From Flavobacterium faecale (GTDB lineage: Bacteria > Bacteroidota > Bacteroidia > Flavobacteriales > Flavobacteriaceae): DNA of 64,000 bases. Below the pieces are notes generated by a model. The model did not search any database. It was not told the DNA's origin and worked only from the letters and a program-made list of their open reading frames with translations. The DNA lies in assembly GCF_003076455.1 (NCBI RefSeq), contig NZ_CP020918.1:3012001-3076000 (forward strand), read 5' to 3'. This document shows, piece after piece, positions 1 to 8,497 of the stretch. The position numbers and the translations under genes were made by a program. Numbering within the stretch: position 1 is the stretch's first letter; each line of letters opens with the position of its first letter.

Positions 1-1
1 T

Positions 2-1435
2 TTGCCAGACAACGCCATCAAAGAGAGCAGTTACCGCATTGCCGCCGCACTCAAAAACAACGGCTACAATTTGCCGGGCAAAAAAATAACCATCAACATG
101 GCGCCTGCCGATTTGCGCAAAGAAGGATCTGCTTATGATTTGACCTTGGCAATCGGAATCCTAGCAGCCTCAGATCAAATCAAATCCGACGAAGTCAACA
201 AATACATCATCATGGGGGAGTTGTCCCTTGACGGAAGCCTGCAACCCATCAAAGGTGCCTTACCGATAGCGATCAAAGCCAAAGAAGAAGGTTTTAAAGG
301 CTTTTTTCTACCCATGCAAAACGTCAAAGAAGCCGCCATCGTAGCAGGTCTCGACGTATACGGAATCGAAAATGTGCTCCAAGTCATCGATTTTTTCGAA
401 GGTAAAGGTACCCTAGAACCCACCACCATAGACACCAGAGCCGAATTTTACAAAGACCTTGATTTTCCAGAATTTGATTTCAGTGATGTCAAAGGCCAAG
501 AGTCCATTAAGCGCTGTATGGAAATCGCGGCTGCAGGTGGTCACAACATCATTCTGATTGGTCCTCCAGGTGCTGGAAAAACCATGTTGGCCAAGCGATT
601 GCCAAGTATTTTACCACCCATGACGTTGAGAGAAGCATTAGAAACCACCAAAATCCATTCGGTAGCGGGGAAACTTAAGGAAGCCGGATTGATGAACCAG
701 CGCCCTTTCCGCAGTCCGCATCACACGATCTCGAATGTAGCTTTGGTCGGTGGCGGGAGTTACCCACAACCGGGCGAAATCTCCATGGCGCACAACGGCG
801 TTTTGTTCCTAGACGAGTTACCCGAGTTCAAGCGTGACGTGCTCGAGGTCATGCGTCAGCCGCTCGAGGACCGCGAAGTAACCATTTCGAGAGCCAAATT
901 TACCGTGACCTATCCGTCGTCGTTTATGTTGGTAGCGAGTATGAACCCGAGTCCAAGTGGGTTTTTTAACGATCCCGATGCACCGCAAACCTCCTCGCCA
1001 CACGAAATGCAACGCTACATGAGCAAAATATCAGGACCCTTGTTGGACCGAATCGACATTCATATCGAAGTCACGCCTGTGCCTTTTGAGAAACTGTCAG
1101 ACGATCGCAAAGCCGAAGCCAGCGTCGATATCCGTAAGCGCGTTACAGCAGCACGCGAGTTTCAGTCCCTTCGTTTTGCCGAAATGGAAAACGTGCACTA
1201 CAACGCCCAAATGAACACCAAATTAATTCGCGAGTACTGCGCCCTAGACGATCCTTCCAAGCAATTGCTCAAAACCGCCATGGAACGCCTCAACCTTTCT
1301 GCACGTGCCTACGACCGAATCCTAAAAGTGGCCCGCACCATCGCCGATCTCGAAGCATCACCAAAAGTCGAATCCATGCACATATCCGAAGCCATTCAGT
1401 ACCGAAGCTTAGACCGCGACGGTTGGTTGGGGTAG
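2..1435 (+). CDS. comM: ComM/YifB-family Mg-chelatase-like AAA+ ATPase, 5'-truncated
   Basis: The reading frame is open to the left window edge, so the first roughly 30-40 residues of this usually ~510-residue protein are missing and the TTG at position 2 is not a real start. The fragment has an N-terminal ChlI-type Lon-like fold (residues 1-135), then an AAA+ module with Walker A GPPGAGKT (187-194), the RPFRSPHH family signature (233-240) and Walker B FLDE (268-271), then the C-terminal Mg-chelatase domain. Known ComM proteins are hexameric helicases that promote branch migration when incoming DNA is integrated during natural transformation. The gene is clearly richer in G+C and in C-ending codons than the genes downstream; one 60-nt line (61-120) is 50 percent G+C. 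Confidence 0.95.
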   Translation: MPDNAIKESSYRIAAALKNNGYNLPGKKITINMAPADLRKEGSAYDLTLAIGILAASDQIKSDEVNKYIIMGELSLDGSLQPIKGALPIAIKAKEEGFKGFFLPMQNVKEAAIVAGLDVYGIENVLQVIDFFEGKGTLEPTTIDTRAEFYKDLDFPEFDFSDVKGQESIKRCMEIAAAGGHNIILIGPPGAGKTMLAKRLPSILPPMTLREALETTKIHSVAGKLKEAGLMNQRPFRSPHHTISNVALVGGGSYPQPGEISMAHNGVLFLDELPEFKRDVLEVMRQPLEDREVTISRAKFTVTYPSSFMLVASMNPSPSGFFNDPDAPQTSSPHEMQRYMSKISGPLLDRIDIHIEVTPVPFEKLSDDRKAEASVDIRKRVTAAREFQSLRFAEMENVHYNAQMNTKLIREYCALDDPSKQLLKTAMERLNLSARAYDRILKVARTIADLEASPKVESMHISEAIQYRSLDRDGWLG

Positions 1436-1530
1436 AGGAGTGTTGTGGTTTGGACTGCCGATAGCTCTCAGCACGCTGAAAAAATTACGGCAGAAATAGT
1501 ATAATGAGTTAATCTAACGGAAAATCATTT

Positions 1531-1643
1531 GGGCGTGCCCCGCTGAAAAAAGCGGGTCGTAGTCCCGACGCTTCGGGATGCTACAATCTTTTTATGGGGC
1601 AGAAAAAGCCCCGTAAAAAGGATTTTCGCTGCTATCACTCACG
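1531..1643 (+). repeat. Dispersed palindromic repeat, copy 1 of 3
   Basis: Conserved left flank GCTACAATCT (1580-1589) and right flank GGATTTTCGCTGC (1620-1632) enclose a hairpin with arms TTTTTA/TAAAAA and GGGGC/GCCCC. The outer part begins GGGCGTGCCC and holds a nested mini-palindrome, TCCCGACGCTTCGGGA (1563-1578). The same flanks around different stems occur at 42391-42508 in this orientation and at 36901-37019 inverted. No protein is encoded here. The rest of the 1436-1985 gap holds the palindrome at 1673-1742 and an AT-rich stretch. Confidence 0.75.
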
Positions 1644-1672
1644 CAAAATATCGTTAAGTTGAGTGTATTTTG

Positions 1673-1742
1673 TGTCATTTCGACAAAGGAGAAATCACAT
1701 AGCATAAGCAACTAGTGCGATTCCTCCTTCGTCGGAATGACA
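1673..1742. repeat. 70-bp imperfect palindrome, MITE-like
   Basis: The ends TGTCATTTCGACAAAGGAG and the inverse complement of CTCCTTCGTCGGAATGACA pair with few mismatches around an AT-rich centre. I recall near-identical TGTCATTTCGA...GGAATGACA elements in many Bacteroidota genomes, which makes this a probable short non-autonomous dispersed repeat. It has no coding capacity. Its family membership is from memory and was not checked. Confidence 0.6.
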
Positions 1743-1985
1743 AAACTGGATGTTTTTAGCCTTAACTTAAAAACATTGCACTCGCATGACAGTTGGATAA
1801 TGAGGGGATTTTATAAGTTATTCAATTTTAGATAGTACAAAAGAATCAAACCACAAATTGCACAAATTCCCACAGATTAATTTGCGGAAATTTGTGCAAT
1901 TTGCGGTTAAAGTTAGAAGGGATTAACTTTTTGAATTTAGAAGATTGAATTTAAACTGTTGAATCTACTGTTACAATTCTATTAT

Positions 1986-2228
1986 TTATTTTGAAATTTG
2001 GAGATAATTCTTCATCGCTTTATTGTAAATTTTTTGGTCAAGCGAGGTAAGCGCTTCTTTTACATTCCAACCCAAAATCATTTCTTCGTCTTTTGGGTCG
2101 ATTTCTTGCCCTTCTAATTTTCGAGACAAAATATCACTCAACAATATTTCATCTGAAGAGTAATAATTTGGATAGTATTGCTCTATGAATGACCAGTTTA
2201 TTTGGTTTGGGGTTTTTTGAGTGGTCAT
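1986..2228 (-). CDS. Small acidic hypothetical protein, third gene of the helicase operon
   Basis: The start is placed at the ATG at 2226-2228 (product begins MTTQKTPNQINW, 80 aa), because the longer frame from 2267 would add an unlikely hydrophobic leader and overlap the helicase gene. It begins 10 nt after the helicase stop codon, so co-transcription is likely. The product is acidic, has no signal peptide or membrane segment, and has two amphipathic stretches (IEQYYPNYYSSDEILLSDIL and VKEALTSLDQKIYNKAMKNY). I do not recognise the family. Its position suggests an accessory or regulatory partner of the helicase, which is inference only. Base composition is as AT-rich as the rest of the island. 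Confidence 0.7.
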   Translation of the reverse strand: MTTQKTPNQINWSFIEQYYPNYYSSDEILLSDILSRKLEGQEIDPKDEEMILGWNVKEALTSLDQKIYNKAMKNYLQISK

Positions 2229-2238
2229 AGTAATAAAG

Positions 2239-5200
2239 TTAAGATAAAACTGAAACAAACTCACCAATAACTCTCATTTCAGCTCCATTTTCTTCGTTGA
2301 TAATAATATTTTTATAAGAGCCATCATAAGAGTTTGGTCTTAAGATGATTTCAGTATGCTCCCAACCTTCTTCACTAATTGTTTTTTCACTTGAATACGT
2401 TTTGATTGTAAACGCGGAATTAAAATCTTGATCTTGAATGTCTATATTTTCGACTAAAATAATTTTACCATTCCTGCTACCACCAATATAAGGTTTGAAT
2501 AAACAAATTGAACCATTTGGAATTACTCTGTTCATTGATTCACCGATAATTTTACAAGCAAAATAATCACTGCTTGAATTTGTGTTATTAGGTCCTTCAA
2601 TTAGAATAAAATCTTTATCAGATTGAATCTCACTGAATGTTCCTGCAGCTGCATAAAAATCATATAAAGGGATTGGATTTTTTAATTTTGGCTCAAAATC
2701 AATAACTTTTTGTTTTGGAGAAATATCTTTTACCTTTTTCGCACTGTTTACTTTTACCGTAGCTTTTTGTTCGAGATAATTATACATGGAATTTGAAACA
2801 GGATCAGATAAGATAAAACGTATTTTCACAACTGATACAAACTTACCACTATCATTTTTCATTTTAGTTTGTTCGATTTGAGTGAGTTCAGGAGTAACTT
2901 CGCCCATGTAATAAAATTCCATTCCTTCATCATTATTTTTTTTGATAAAAAGTGGTAAACGTATAATTCCATTTTTACCCAAAATCGATTGAACGTCATT
3001 ACTAGTAATTTTTCTATTGGATTTTGACATCCAGTTAAATTCTCTATTACTAATAAATTCATCTTCGTATTTAGTCGATTCTGATATGTGATCTTCCTTA
3101 TGATAATTAACAAAAATAGGACAATGGGAATTATCAGGGCTAACTAAATATCCACCTACGTTTTGTGCTACAGGATTTTCTGAAACATTTAATATTCTGA
3201 AAACATCCTTTCTGGAGTATTTTCGATAAAGTATAAATCCATTCTGCCAATTCTCTTGTGAATACATTTTATCAAATTCATATATCGCGCAATTAGTAGA
3301 ATCAATTAAGAAATTCTGAAAAACATTGTCATCTAAGGCCTTAAGAAAGGAATCTGAAAAAAGGAAGTTTTTGTTTTCAATATTTATAATATCTAAATTG
3401 TGAATTTCTCTTGCCGAAATTAATTTCCCTTCTTTTTTCTCTCTAATAAATTCAAAATTTAAATTGAATACTGCCGATTCAATTGTTTCGTCAGAAACTG
3501 TATATTGGTATTTCTTTAAAATTGTTTTTTTAAAGGTTTTTATTGAAAGCTTTCCATTATCAAGTAATAGCTTTATAATTAAACTCTCTTCAACTCTCTT
3601 TGAATTATTTATTTCCTTTGAAAATAGTTCTAAAATCTTAATTTGTTTTTTTGATAGTTCAGTGTTAAAATCCTTTTCAACTTTTAATATGAAATTGTAA
3701 TATGAATTAGAGTATTCAACATATAGGTAAGGATCTCTAGATCCATGTTCTATAAAATCCATCATCATTGGAATTCTACCCAATTTAAATTGTAACAAAG
3801 CGTAGTCCTTTTTTAAATCACTGAATAACTGCATGTTTGCAGAATCGATGGATTGAAATATTTTTTCTTTTGTGATTTCATCAAAATTAATAGTTGAAGA
3901 TCCTGGAATCATTCTGCTACCTTCGGTAATTAGTTTTCTTAATGAATCTTTGTTGTATGAAGTGTCACCGTATAATGCAATAGGGATTAGGTAATTATTT
4001 TCATAGTTCCCTATAAAATCAATAACTGTAACATAACTTTTCCCGTCAACTTTTCTTAATCCGCGACCTAATTGCTGGATAAATATAATCGCTGATACGG
4101 TAGGTCGAAGCATTATGATTTGATTGACTTTTGGAATGTCAATCCCTTCATTAAAAATATCAACTGTAAAAATGTAATCGAGTTTTTCATTTACATTATC
4201 CGATTCTAATCTTTCTATTGACTTAGCTCTCTCTTCTTCGGAACTATCACCTGTTAAGGCAACTGTTTTAAATCCATTTTGATTTAATAATATGGAGAGT
4301 TCAATCGCTTCGTTCTTTCTTGAACAAAATATTAAACCTCTTGTTATCCCATTATCACTGCCGTAGAAATTTGCCTGTTCAATGATATTCTTTACTCTTT
4401 CTTTAGAAATCAAAAGATTAAAAGTGGTTTTGTTGTCGATCTCGATATTATCAATTTGTAAATCAGTTACGCCATAATAATGAAAGGGACTTAGCATTTC
4501 CTCTTCCATTGCTCTGTTTAATCTAATTTCATAAGCAATATTGTGGTCAAATAATCGAAAAATATCCGTTCCATCTGTTCTTTCAGGTGTTGCTGTCATT
4601 CCTAAAAGAAACTGGGGTTCAAAATAATCAATTAATCTTAAATAGGAGTCTGCGCCAGATCTATGACTTTCGTCAATAATGATGTAATCAAAATGATCCT
4701 TCGAAAAGTTACTAAGATGTTTAGGTTTTGAAATAGTTTGTATTGTGGAAAATATAAAATCACAATCTAAATCTCGTTTATCACCGGAATATAATCCCAT
4801 TTTTTTATCCTTTCCAAATACTCTTTGAAAGGTAATTAATGAATCTTTTGCAATGGTTAATCGATGAACGACGAATAGTAATTTTTTAGGACTGAAAGCT
4901 TTTGCATCGAAAGCAGATAAATAGGTTTTACCTGTTCCTGTTGCTGAAATTATTAGTGCTTTATTCTTTTTTTGTTTTCGTAAGTTATTTAAATTTTGCA
5001 ATGCTTCTATTTGCATTGCATTGGGAGTTATGATCGTCTCTAAATCAGTTAAAGATTCTTTATTGATTTTTAGATTTAGAAGAAATTGTTTTTTGTATAT
5101 TTCTTCATAACGTAAAATATATTCCTTTGTGACAGGAGTTGCTTTTTCAAAATCAGATTTGAATTCATTTACTACTTTTTCGACAAGACCACTATCATTT

Positions 5201-5679
5201 AATGCAGAAACCTTAATGTTCCATTCCTTATTGACTGATAATGCATTTGCAGTCAAATTGCTACTACCAACAATTAAATTATAATGCTCTTCATTTTTAA
5301 AAATATAACCTTTTGCATGTGCATTCCCTATTGTTGCAATTCTTAAATTTATATTTTTGAATTGGGATAGTCTCTTTAATGCTTCAGGTTCGGTGAAATT
5401 CAAATATTGAGATACTAAAATTTCTCCTTTTATGTCATTGTTTTCTAATTCCCTAAGTTTATTAATTATCGTAGCAACTCCACTAGTAGTAACAAATGCA
5501 ACTGAAATATAGAATTGACTACAACTTTCAAGTTCTTGCAGTATTGATGATAATACTTTTTTTGGTGGATTTTTTTGATTAACAAGTAACTCAGGTTGAT
5601 AGGCTATACTTGATAAAATATTTTTATCAACATAGCCAGTTTGTAAGCTCGAATTAAAAATTTCTGTTAACTTATCCAT
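2239..5679 (-). CDS. PLD nuclease - SF2 helicase - DUF3427-like - LexA-like S24 fusion protein
   Basis: This 1146-aa multidomain protein has a phospholipase D-like N-terminal domain (about 30-180) with a half HKD motif, H121-A-K123 and GSSN at 138-141. An SF2 helicase core follows: Walker A ATGTGKT with K251, a DESH box at 336-339, the TATPERTDG motif III region, and a C-terminal helicase domain ending QQLGRGLRK. The next several hundred residues match my recollection of the DUF3427 region. The last ~145 residues are a LexA/UmuD-like S24 peptidase with a possible Ala1012-Gly1013 cleavage bond in AAAGTF, serine S1048 in GESM and lysine K1093 in FTIK. Its start overlaps the Nudix stop by 8 nt, implying translational coupling. 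G+C is very low (15 of 60 in line 3421). The likely role is defence or nucleic-acid processing; no function is proven. Confidence 0.9.
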   Translation of the reverse strand: MDKLTEIFNSSLQTGYVDKNILSSIAYQPELLVNQKNPPKKVLSSILQELESCSQFYISVAFVTTSGVATIINKLRELENNDIKGEILVSQYLNFTEPEALKRLSQFKNINLRIATIGNAHAKGYIFKNEEHYNLIVGSSNLTANALSVNKEWNIKVSALNDSGLVEKVVNEFKSDFEKATPVTKEYILRYEEIYKKQFLLNLKINKESLTDLETIITPNAMQIEALQNLNNLRKQKKNKALIISATGTGKTYLSAFDAKAFSPKKLLFVVHRLTIAKDSLITFQRVFGKDKKMGLYSGDKRDLDCDFIFSTIQTISKPKHLSNFSKDHFDYIIIDESHRSGADSYLRLIDYFEPQFLLGMTATPERTDGTDIFRLFDHNIAYEIRLNRAMEEEMLSPFHYYGVTDLQIDNIEIDNKTTFNLLISKERVKNIIEQANFYGSDNGITRGLIFCSRKNEAIELSILLNQNGFKTVALTGDSSEEERAKSIERLESDNVNEKLDYIFTVDIFNEGIDIPKVNQIIMLRPTVSAIIFIQQLGRGLRKVDGKSYVTVIDFIGNYENNYLIPIALYGDTSYNKDSLRKLITEGSRMIPGSSTINFDEITKEKIFQSIDSANMQLFSDLKKDYALLQFKLGRIPMMMDFIEHGSRDPYLYVEYSNSYYNFILKVEKDFNTELSKKQIKILELFSKEINNSKRVEESLIIKLLLDNGKLSIKTFKKTILKKYQYTVSDETIESAVFNLNFEFIREKKEGKLISAREIHNLDIINIENKNFLFSDSFLKALDDNVFQNFLIDSTNCAIYEFDKMYSQENWQNGFILYRKYSRKDVFRILNVSENPVAQNVGGYLVSPDNSHCPIFVNYHKEDHISESTKYEDEFISNREFNWMSKSNRKITSNDVQSILGKNGIIRLPLFIKKNNDEGMEFYYMGEVTPELTQIEQTKMKNDSGKFVSVVKIRFILSDPVSNSMYNYLEQKATVKVNSAKKVKDISPKQKVIDFEPKLKNPIPLYDFYAAAGTFSEIQSDKDFILIEGPNNTNSSSDYFACKIIGESMNRVIPNGSICLFKPYIGGSRNGKIILVENIDIQDQDFNSAFTIKTYSSEKTISEEGWEHTEIILRPNSYDGSYKNIIINEENGAEMRVIGEFVSVLS

Positions 5680-6067
5680 TCATTATTAATTTGTTTACAA
5701 TCGGAATATCAGCTGCAGCCCAATCAAGTTTTTTAAGTTCATCAATCGTCAACCATTCTTTTGCAATATGTTCGTTAAGTTTAAGTTCTTTATTCTTAAC
5801 TTCACAAATGTAGCTATGCATGGTCAATTCAAAATCTGGATATTCATGTATCACAGTAAGAAACAATGATTTAATAGAGGTTGTAATATTTAATTCTTCA
5901 AGTAGTTCTCGATGTAAAGCATCCTCTTGTGTTTCACCTTTTTCTATTTTGCCCCCAGGGAATTCAAATTTTTCGGAAATATAGGAAAATTTGTTTTTAG
6001 GTCTTTGGACACATAAAATCTGGTCTTTGCAAAGTATAATTGCAGCTACTACTTGAACTTTTTTCAT
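5672..6067 (-). CDS. Nudix hydrolase, MutT-like (deoxy)nucleoside triphosphate pyrophosphohydrolase
   Basis: The 131-aa protein carries a Nudix box at residues 39-61: G39-x5-E45-x7-R53-E54-L-x-E57-E58, then N60 where glycine is usual. Length and the FEFPGGKIE lead-in resemble the MutT/CTP pyrophosphohydrolase group, which cleaves nucleoside triphosphates to monophosphate and pyrophosphate. The residue change is conservative and does not touch the metal-binding glutamates. It is the first gene of the minus-strand operon and overlaps the helicase start by 8 nt. It may be a nucleotide-pool or signal-nucleotide hydrolase serving the helicase rather than housekeeping MutT, but substrate cannot be read from sequence. 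Confidence 0.9.
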   Translation of the reverse strand: MKKVQVVAAIILCKDQILCVQRPKNKFSYISEKFEFPGGKIEKGETQEDALHRELLEELNITTSIKSLFLTVIHEYPDFELTMHSYICEVKNKELKLNEHIAKEWLTIDELKKLDWAAADIPIVNKLIMNG

Positions 6068-6402
6068 TCTTAAATAATATTTTTACTTTAGGTCTTGAAT
6101 GAATGCAGTTTCCAATTATAAAATAAGAATTGTCATTCAATGCAAATATATATTTTTTGAAATAATAAACCTTAATTCCTTCCCAAAATTCCCAAGCCCT
6201 GACCACAGCAAAACTCCATATAAAACAGGCTTGCATTTTTTCTTGGTCAAAAGAGCGGATCCCAAAACGTCGAGAAAGCTCCTTTTTGGCCTTTTAAAAA
6301 AATAAGAATACAAACAAGCGTGTCGCGTTCTGCAGGAACAACTCCTGAAACTATAAATCGTAAATTGTTTACTGCCATTGCGGTGTTTTTGGAGTAAATA
6401 CG
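6068..6402. other. Gap between the accessory operon and guaC
   Basis: This is a mostly AT-rich gap separating the minus-strand Nudix operon from plus-strand guaC. Short open frames on both strands show no recognisable protein and appear fortuitous. No terminator or tRNA that could act as an insertion site was seen. A small inverted repeat, CAGGA...TCCTG, lies near 6335-6350. Confidence 0.5.
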
Positions 6403-6410
6403 TATATTTG
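6403..6410 (+). promoter_or_regulatory. -7 element TATATTTG upstream of guaC
   Basis: It matches the Bacteroidota -7 consensus TAnnTTTG and lies 21 nt before the guaC ATG. A TTG at 6378-6380 is 22 bp upstream, slightly longer than the usual 19-20, so the -33 box is uncertain. Confidence 0.5.
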
Positions 6411-6431
6411 GTTGTAACGAAATTTTTGAAG

Positions 6432-7472
6432 ATGAGAATTGAAACCGACCTTAAGTTAGGATTTAAAGATGTAATGATTCGGCCAAAACGCTCGACCTTA
6501 AAGAGTAGAGCGCAGGTCTCGCTGGAACGAAATTTCAAATTTTTGCACTCTGGGGCAAGTTGGTCTGGTGTGCCTATTTTTGCCGCCAATATGGATACGG
6601 TTGGAACTTTTGAGATGGCTTTGGTACTGGCGAAAGAGCAAATTTTTACGGCGGTTCACAAACATTATTCGGTAGAGGAGTGGCAGGCATTTTTGTCGGT
6701 TTTGGCTCCGGAATGCCTTCCGTACATAGCGGTGAGCACGGGTACAGGTAAGAATGATGCCAAAAAATTGAATGATATTTTGACGCTGAATCCTGCTTTG
6801 CAATTTATTTGTATAGACGTGGCCAACGGCTACTCAGAGCATTTTGTAGAATTTTTAAAGCAAACGCGTTTGCAATACCCAGACAAAGTGATTGTTGCGG
6901 GTAACGTGGTGACCGGCGAAATGGTGGAGGAACTGCTCTTGGCGGGTGCCGACATTATTAAGGTGGGTATTGGTCCAGGGTCGGTTTGTACGACACGTGT
7001 GAAAACGGGTGTGGGGTATCCGCAGCTTTCGGCGATAATCGAGTGTGCCGATGCGGCGCATGGTTTGGGTGGTCACATTATAAGCGATGGTGGCTGCGTG
7101 ACTCCTGGTGATGTTGCAAAGGCTTTTGGCGCTGGTGCCGATTTTGTGATGCTGGGCGGAATGCTTGCGGGTCACGAAGAGAGCGGGGGCGAACTGGTAG
7201 AAATTGACGGCAGTAGCTTCAAACAATTTTACGGAATGAGCTCGACTACTGCGATGAACAAACATGTAGGTGGCGTGGCCGAATACCGCGCTAGTGAGGG
7301 CAAGACCGTCTCGATTCCGTTTAAAGGAAAAGTGATTCATACCTTGATGGATATCTTGGGTGGCTTGCGTAGTACCTGTACGTATGTAGGCGCATCACGC
7401 TTGAAGGAATTGACAAAAAGAACGACTTTTATTCGTGTGAGCGAACAAGAAAATAGAATTTATAACGAATAA
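6432..7472 (+). CDS. guaC: GMP reductase
   Basis: It catalyses NADPH-dependent reductive deamination of GMP to IMP, for purine interconversion in the cytosol. From the ATG at 6432 the product is 346 aa, the family length; a longer frame from TTG 6378 adds 18 unrelated residues and is rejected. The IMPDH/GMPR barrel signature [20 protein letters not shown] holds the catalytic Cys186, and [20 protein letters not shown] is the phosphate-binding region. AAEYR/EGKTV-type C-terminal motifs and the ending [13 protein letters not shown] are close to the enterobacterial enzyme as I remember it. Base composition is much higher in G+C than the neighbours (33 of 60 in line 6961). A GNAT gene follows after 6 nt. 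Confidence 0.97.
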   Translation: MRIETDLKLGFKDVMIRPKRSTLKSRAQVSLERNFKFLHSGASWSGVPIFAANMDTVGTFEMALVLAKEQIFTAVHKHYSVEEWQAFLSVLAPECLPYIAVSTGTGKNDAKKLNDILTLNPALQFICIDVANGYSEHFVEFLKQTRLQYPDKVIVAGNVVTGEMVEELLLAGADIIKVGIGPGSVCTTRVKTGVGYPQLSAIIECADAAHGLGGHIISDGGCVTPGDVAKAFGAGADFVMLGGMLAGHEESGGELVEIDGSSFKQFYGMSSTTAMNKHVGGVAEYRASEGKTVSIPFKGKVIHTLMDILGGLRSTCTYVGASRLKELTKRTTFIRVSEQENRIYNE

Positions 7473-7478
7473 TATAGT

Positions 7479-7976
7479 ATGATTTCAATTGTTGCTGCGG
7501 GTGTTGCAGAGGTAAATGTGATTCGGGAAATCGCTTTAAAAGTCTGGCCAGTTACCTATGGTTCGATTTTGTCTAAAGAGCAGCTGGTCTTTATGTTGGA
7601 TGCTTTTTACGACATCGATACTTTAAGAGATAGTATGGCCAAAGGTTGCCTATTTGTTTTAGCCAAAGAAGGCGATACTGTTTTGGGTTTCGCTGGTTTT
7701 GAGCATTTCGAATCCACGAAGCGGACCAAAATTCATAAGCTATATCTGTTACCCGAGTCACAAGGAAAAGGAGTAGGGAAGTTGTTGGTGGAATACATTG
7801 AAGCTTCGGCAGCAGCGATTCATTTTGAGGCGCTGCTTTTGAATGTAAATCGTTTTAATAAAGCTTTGGGTTTTTATGAAAAACTAGGTTTCAAGATTAT
7901 TGAGGAAGTCGATATTGAAATCGGTAAAGGCTACTTGATGGAGGATTATGTGATGGAGTGTTTGCTTTCGGTATAA
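7479..7976 (+). CDS. GNAT-family N-acetyltransferase
   Basis: The 165-aa protein has the GNAT acetyl-CoA binding motif A, LYLLPESQGKGVGKLLVEYI, containing the QxxGxG pyrophosphate loop, then NRFNKALGFYEKLGFKI as motif B. Substrate is not predictable. It starts 6 nt after guaC stops, so the two genes probably form one transcript. The fold assignment is secure. No special link to purine metabolism is evident. Confidence 0.9.
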   Translation: MISIVAAGVAEVNVIREIALKVWPVTYGSILSKEQLVFMLDAFYDIDTLRDSMAKGCLFVLAKEGDTVLGFAGFEHFESTKRTKIHKLYLLPESQGKGVGKLLVEYIEASAAAIHFEALLLNVNRFNKALGFYEKLGFKIIEEVDIEIGKGYLMEDYVMECLLSV

Positions 7977-7977
7977 T

Positions 7978-8480
7978 AGTCCACGGATGAAACGGATTCG
8001 CTATCGCGAAGTCGCGGATAAAAACGGATTTTTCATGTGGCTTGCGGTTAATTTTTTTTAGCCACTAATGACACGAATTTTTACGAAGGCTCACGAATTT
8101 AATTAAAAAATCTGTGCGTATAGTTTTAGCCACAAATGACACGAATGACACGAATGCTCACGAATTAATTTAGAAAATGTATACGTATAGTTTTAGCCAC
8201 GTCCCGAGTCTTCGGGAACACGAATGACACGAATTAATTTAAAAAATCTGCGGAAATCTGTGTAAATCTGTGTTTTCGCGATAGCGACTGAGTTTCATCC
8301 GCGTCCTCTCATGCTCAGGAGTATAACTCTAGTTAAATTAGGGAAATCTGTGTAAATCTGTGTTTTCGCGATAGCGAATCAGTTTCATCCGCGTCCTATT
8401 AGGTGTATAGCTCTAGTTAAAATAGAAAAATCTGTATAAATCTGCGTTTTCGCGGTAGCGAATCCGTTTTATCTGCGTAC
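7978..8480. repeat. Composite intergenic repeat block (two tandem families plus an inverted copy)
   Basis: Unit A, beginning TTTTAGCCAC and containing AATGACACGAATG, occurs about three times with a ~67-bp period (starting near 8054, 8122 and 8190). Unit B, GAAATCTGTGTAAATCTGTG followed by TTTTCGCGATAGCGAATC and TTTCATCCGCGTCC, occurs near 8253, 8343 and 8426. An inverted, degenerate unit B lies at 7981-8030, so the block is bounded by inverted copies. The third unit A carries the mini-palindrome GTCCCGAGTCTTCGGGA (8201-8217) where unit 2 has AAATGA. Units are too degenerate and too close together for CRISPR. Confidence 0.75.
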
Positions 8481-8497
8481 CATAAATACGTAAAGGT

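Noticed and set aside
1436..1530. Possible tRNA next to the accessory island (hairpin TGCCG...CGGCA near 1458-1495)
   Set aside because: No cloverleaf, T-arm or anticodon loop; simple stem only.
6137..6589. 150-aa minus-strand open frame across the guaC start
   Set aside because: Overlaps the guaC promoter and coding start antisense and shows no motif.
6432..6803. Alternative start of guaC at TTG 6378
   Set aside because: The extra 18 residues overlap the -7 box and have no counterpart in GMP reductases; ATG 6432 gives family length.
6855..7340. 161-aa open frame antisense to guaC
   Set aside because: A shadow of a G+C-rich gene, with His/Thr-rich nonsense composition and no family match; guaC itself is clear.
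8054..8475. Three spaced repeats resembling a CRISPR array
   Set aside because: Units are ~67-90 bp, degenerate, with partly repeated 'spacers' and an inverted copy; no cas genes are nearby.
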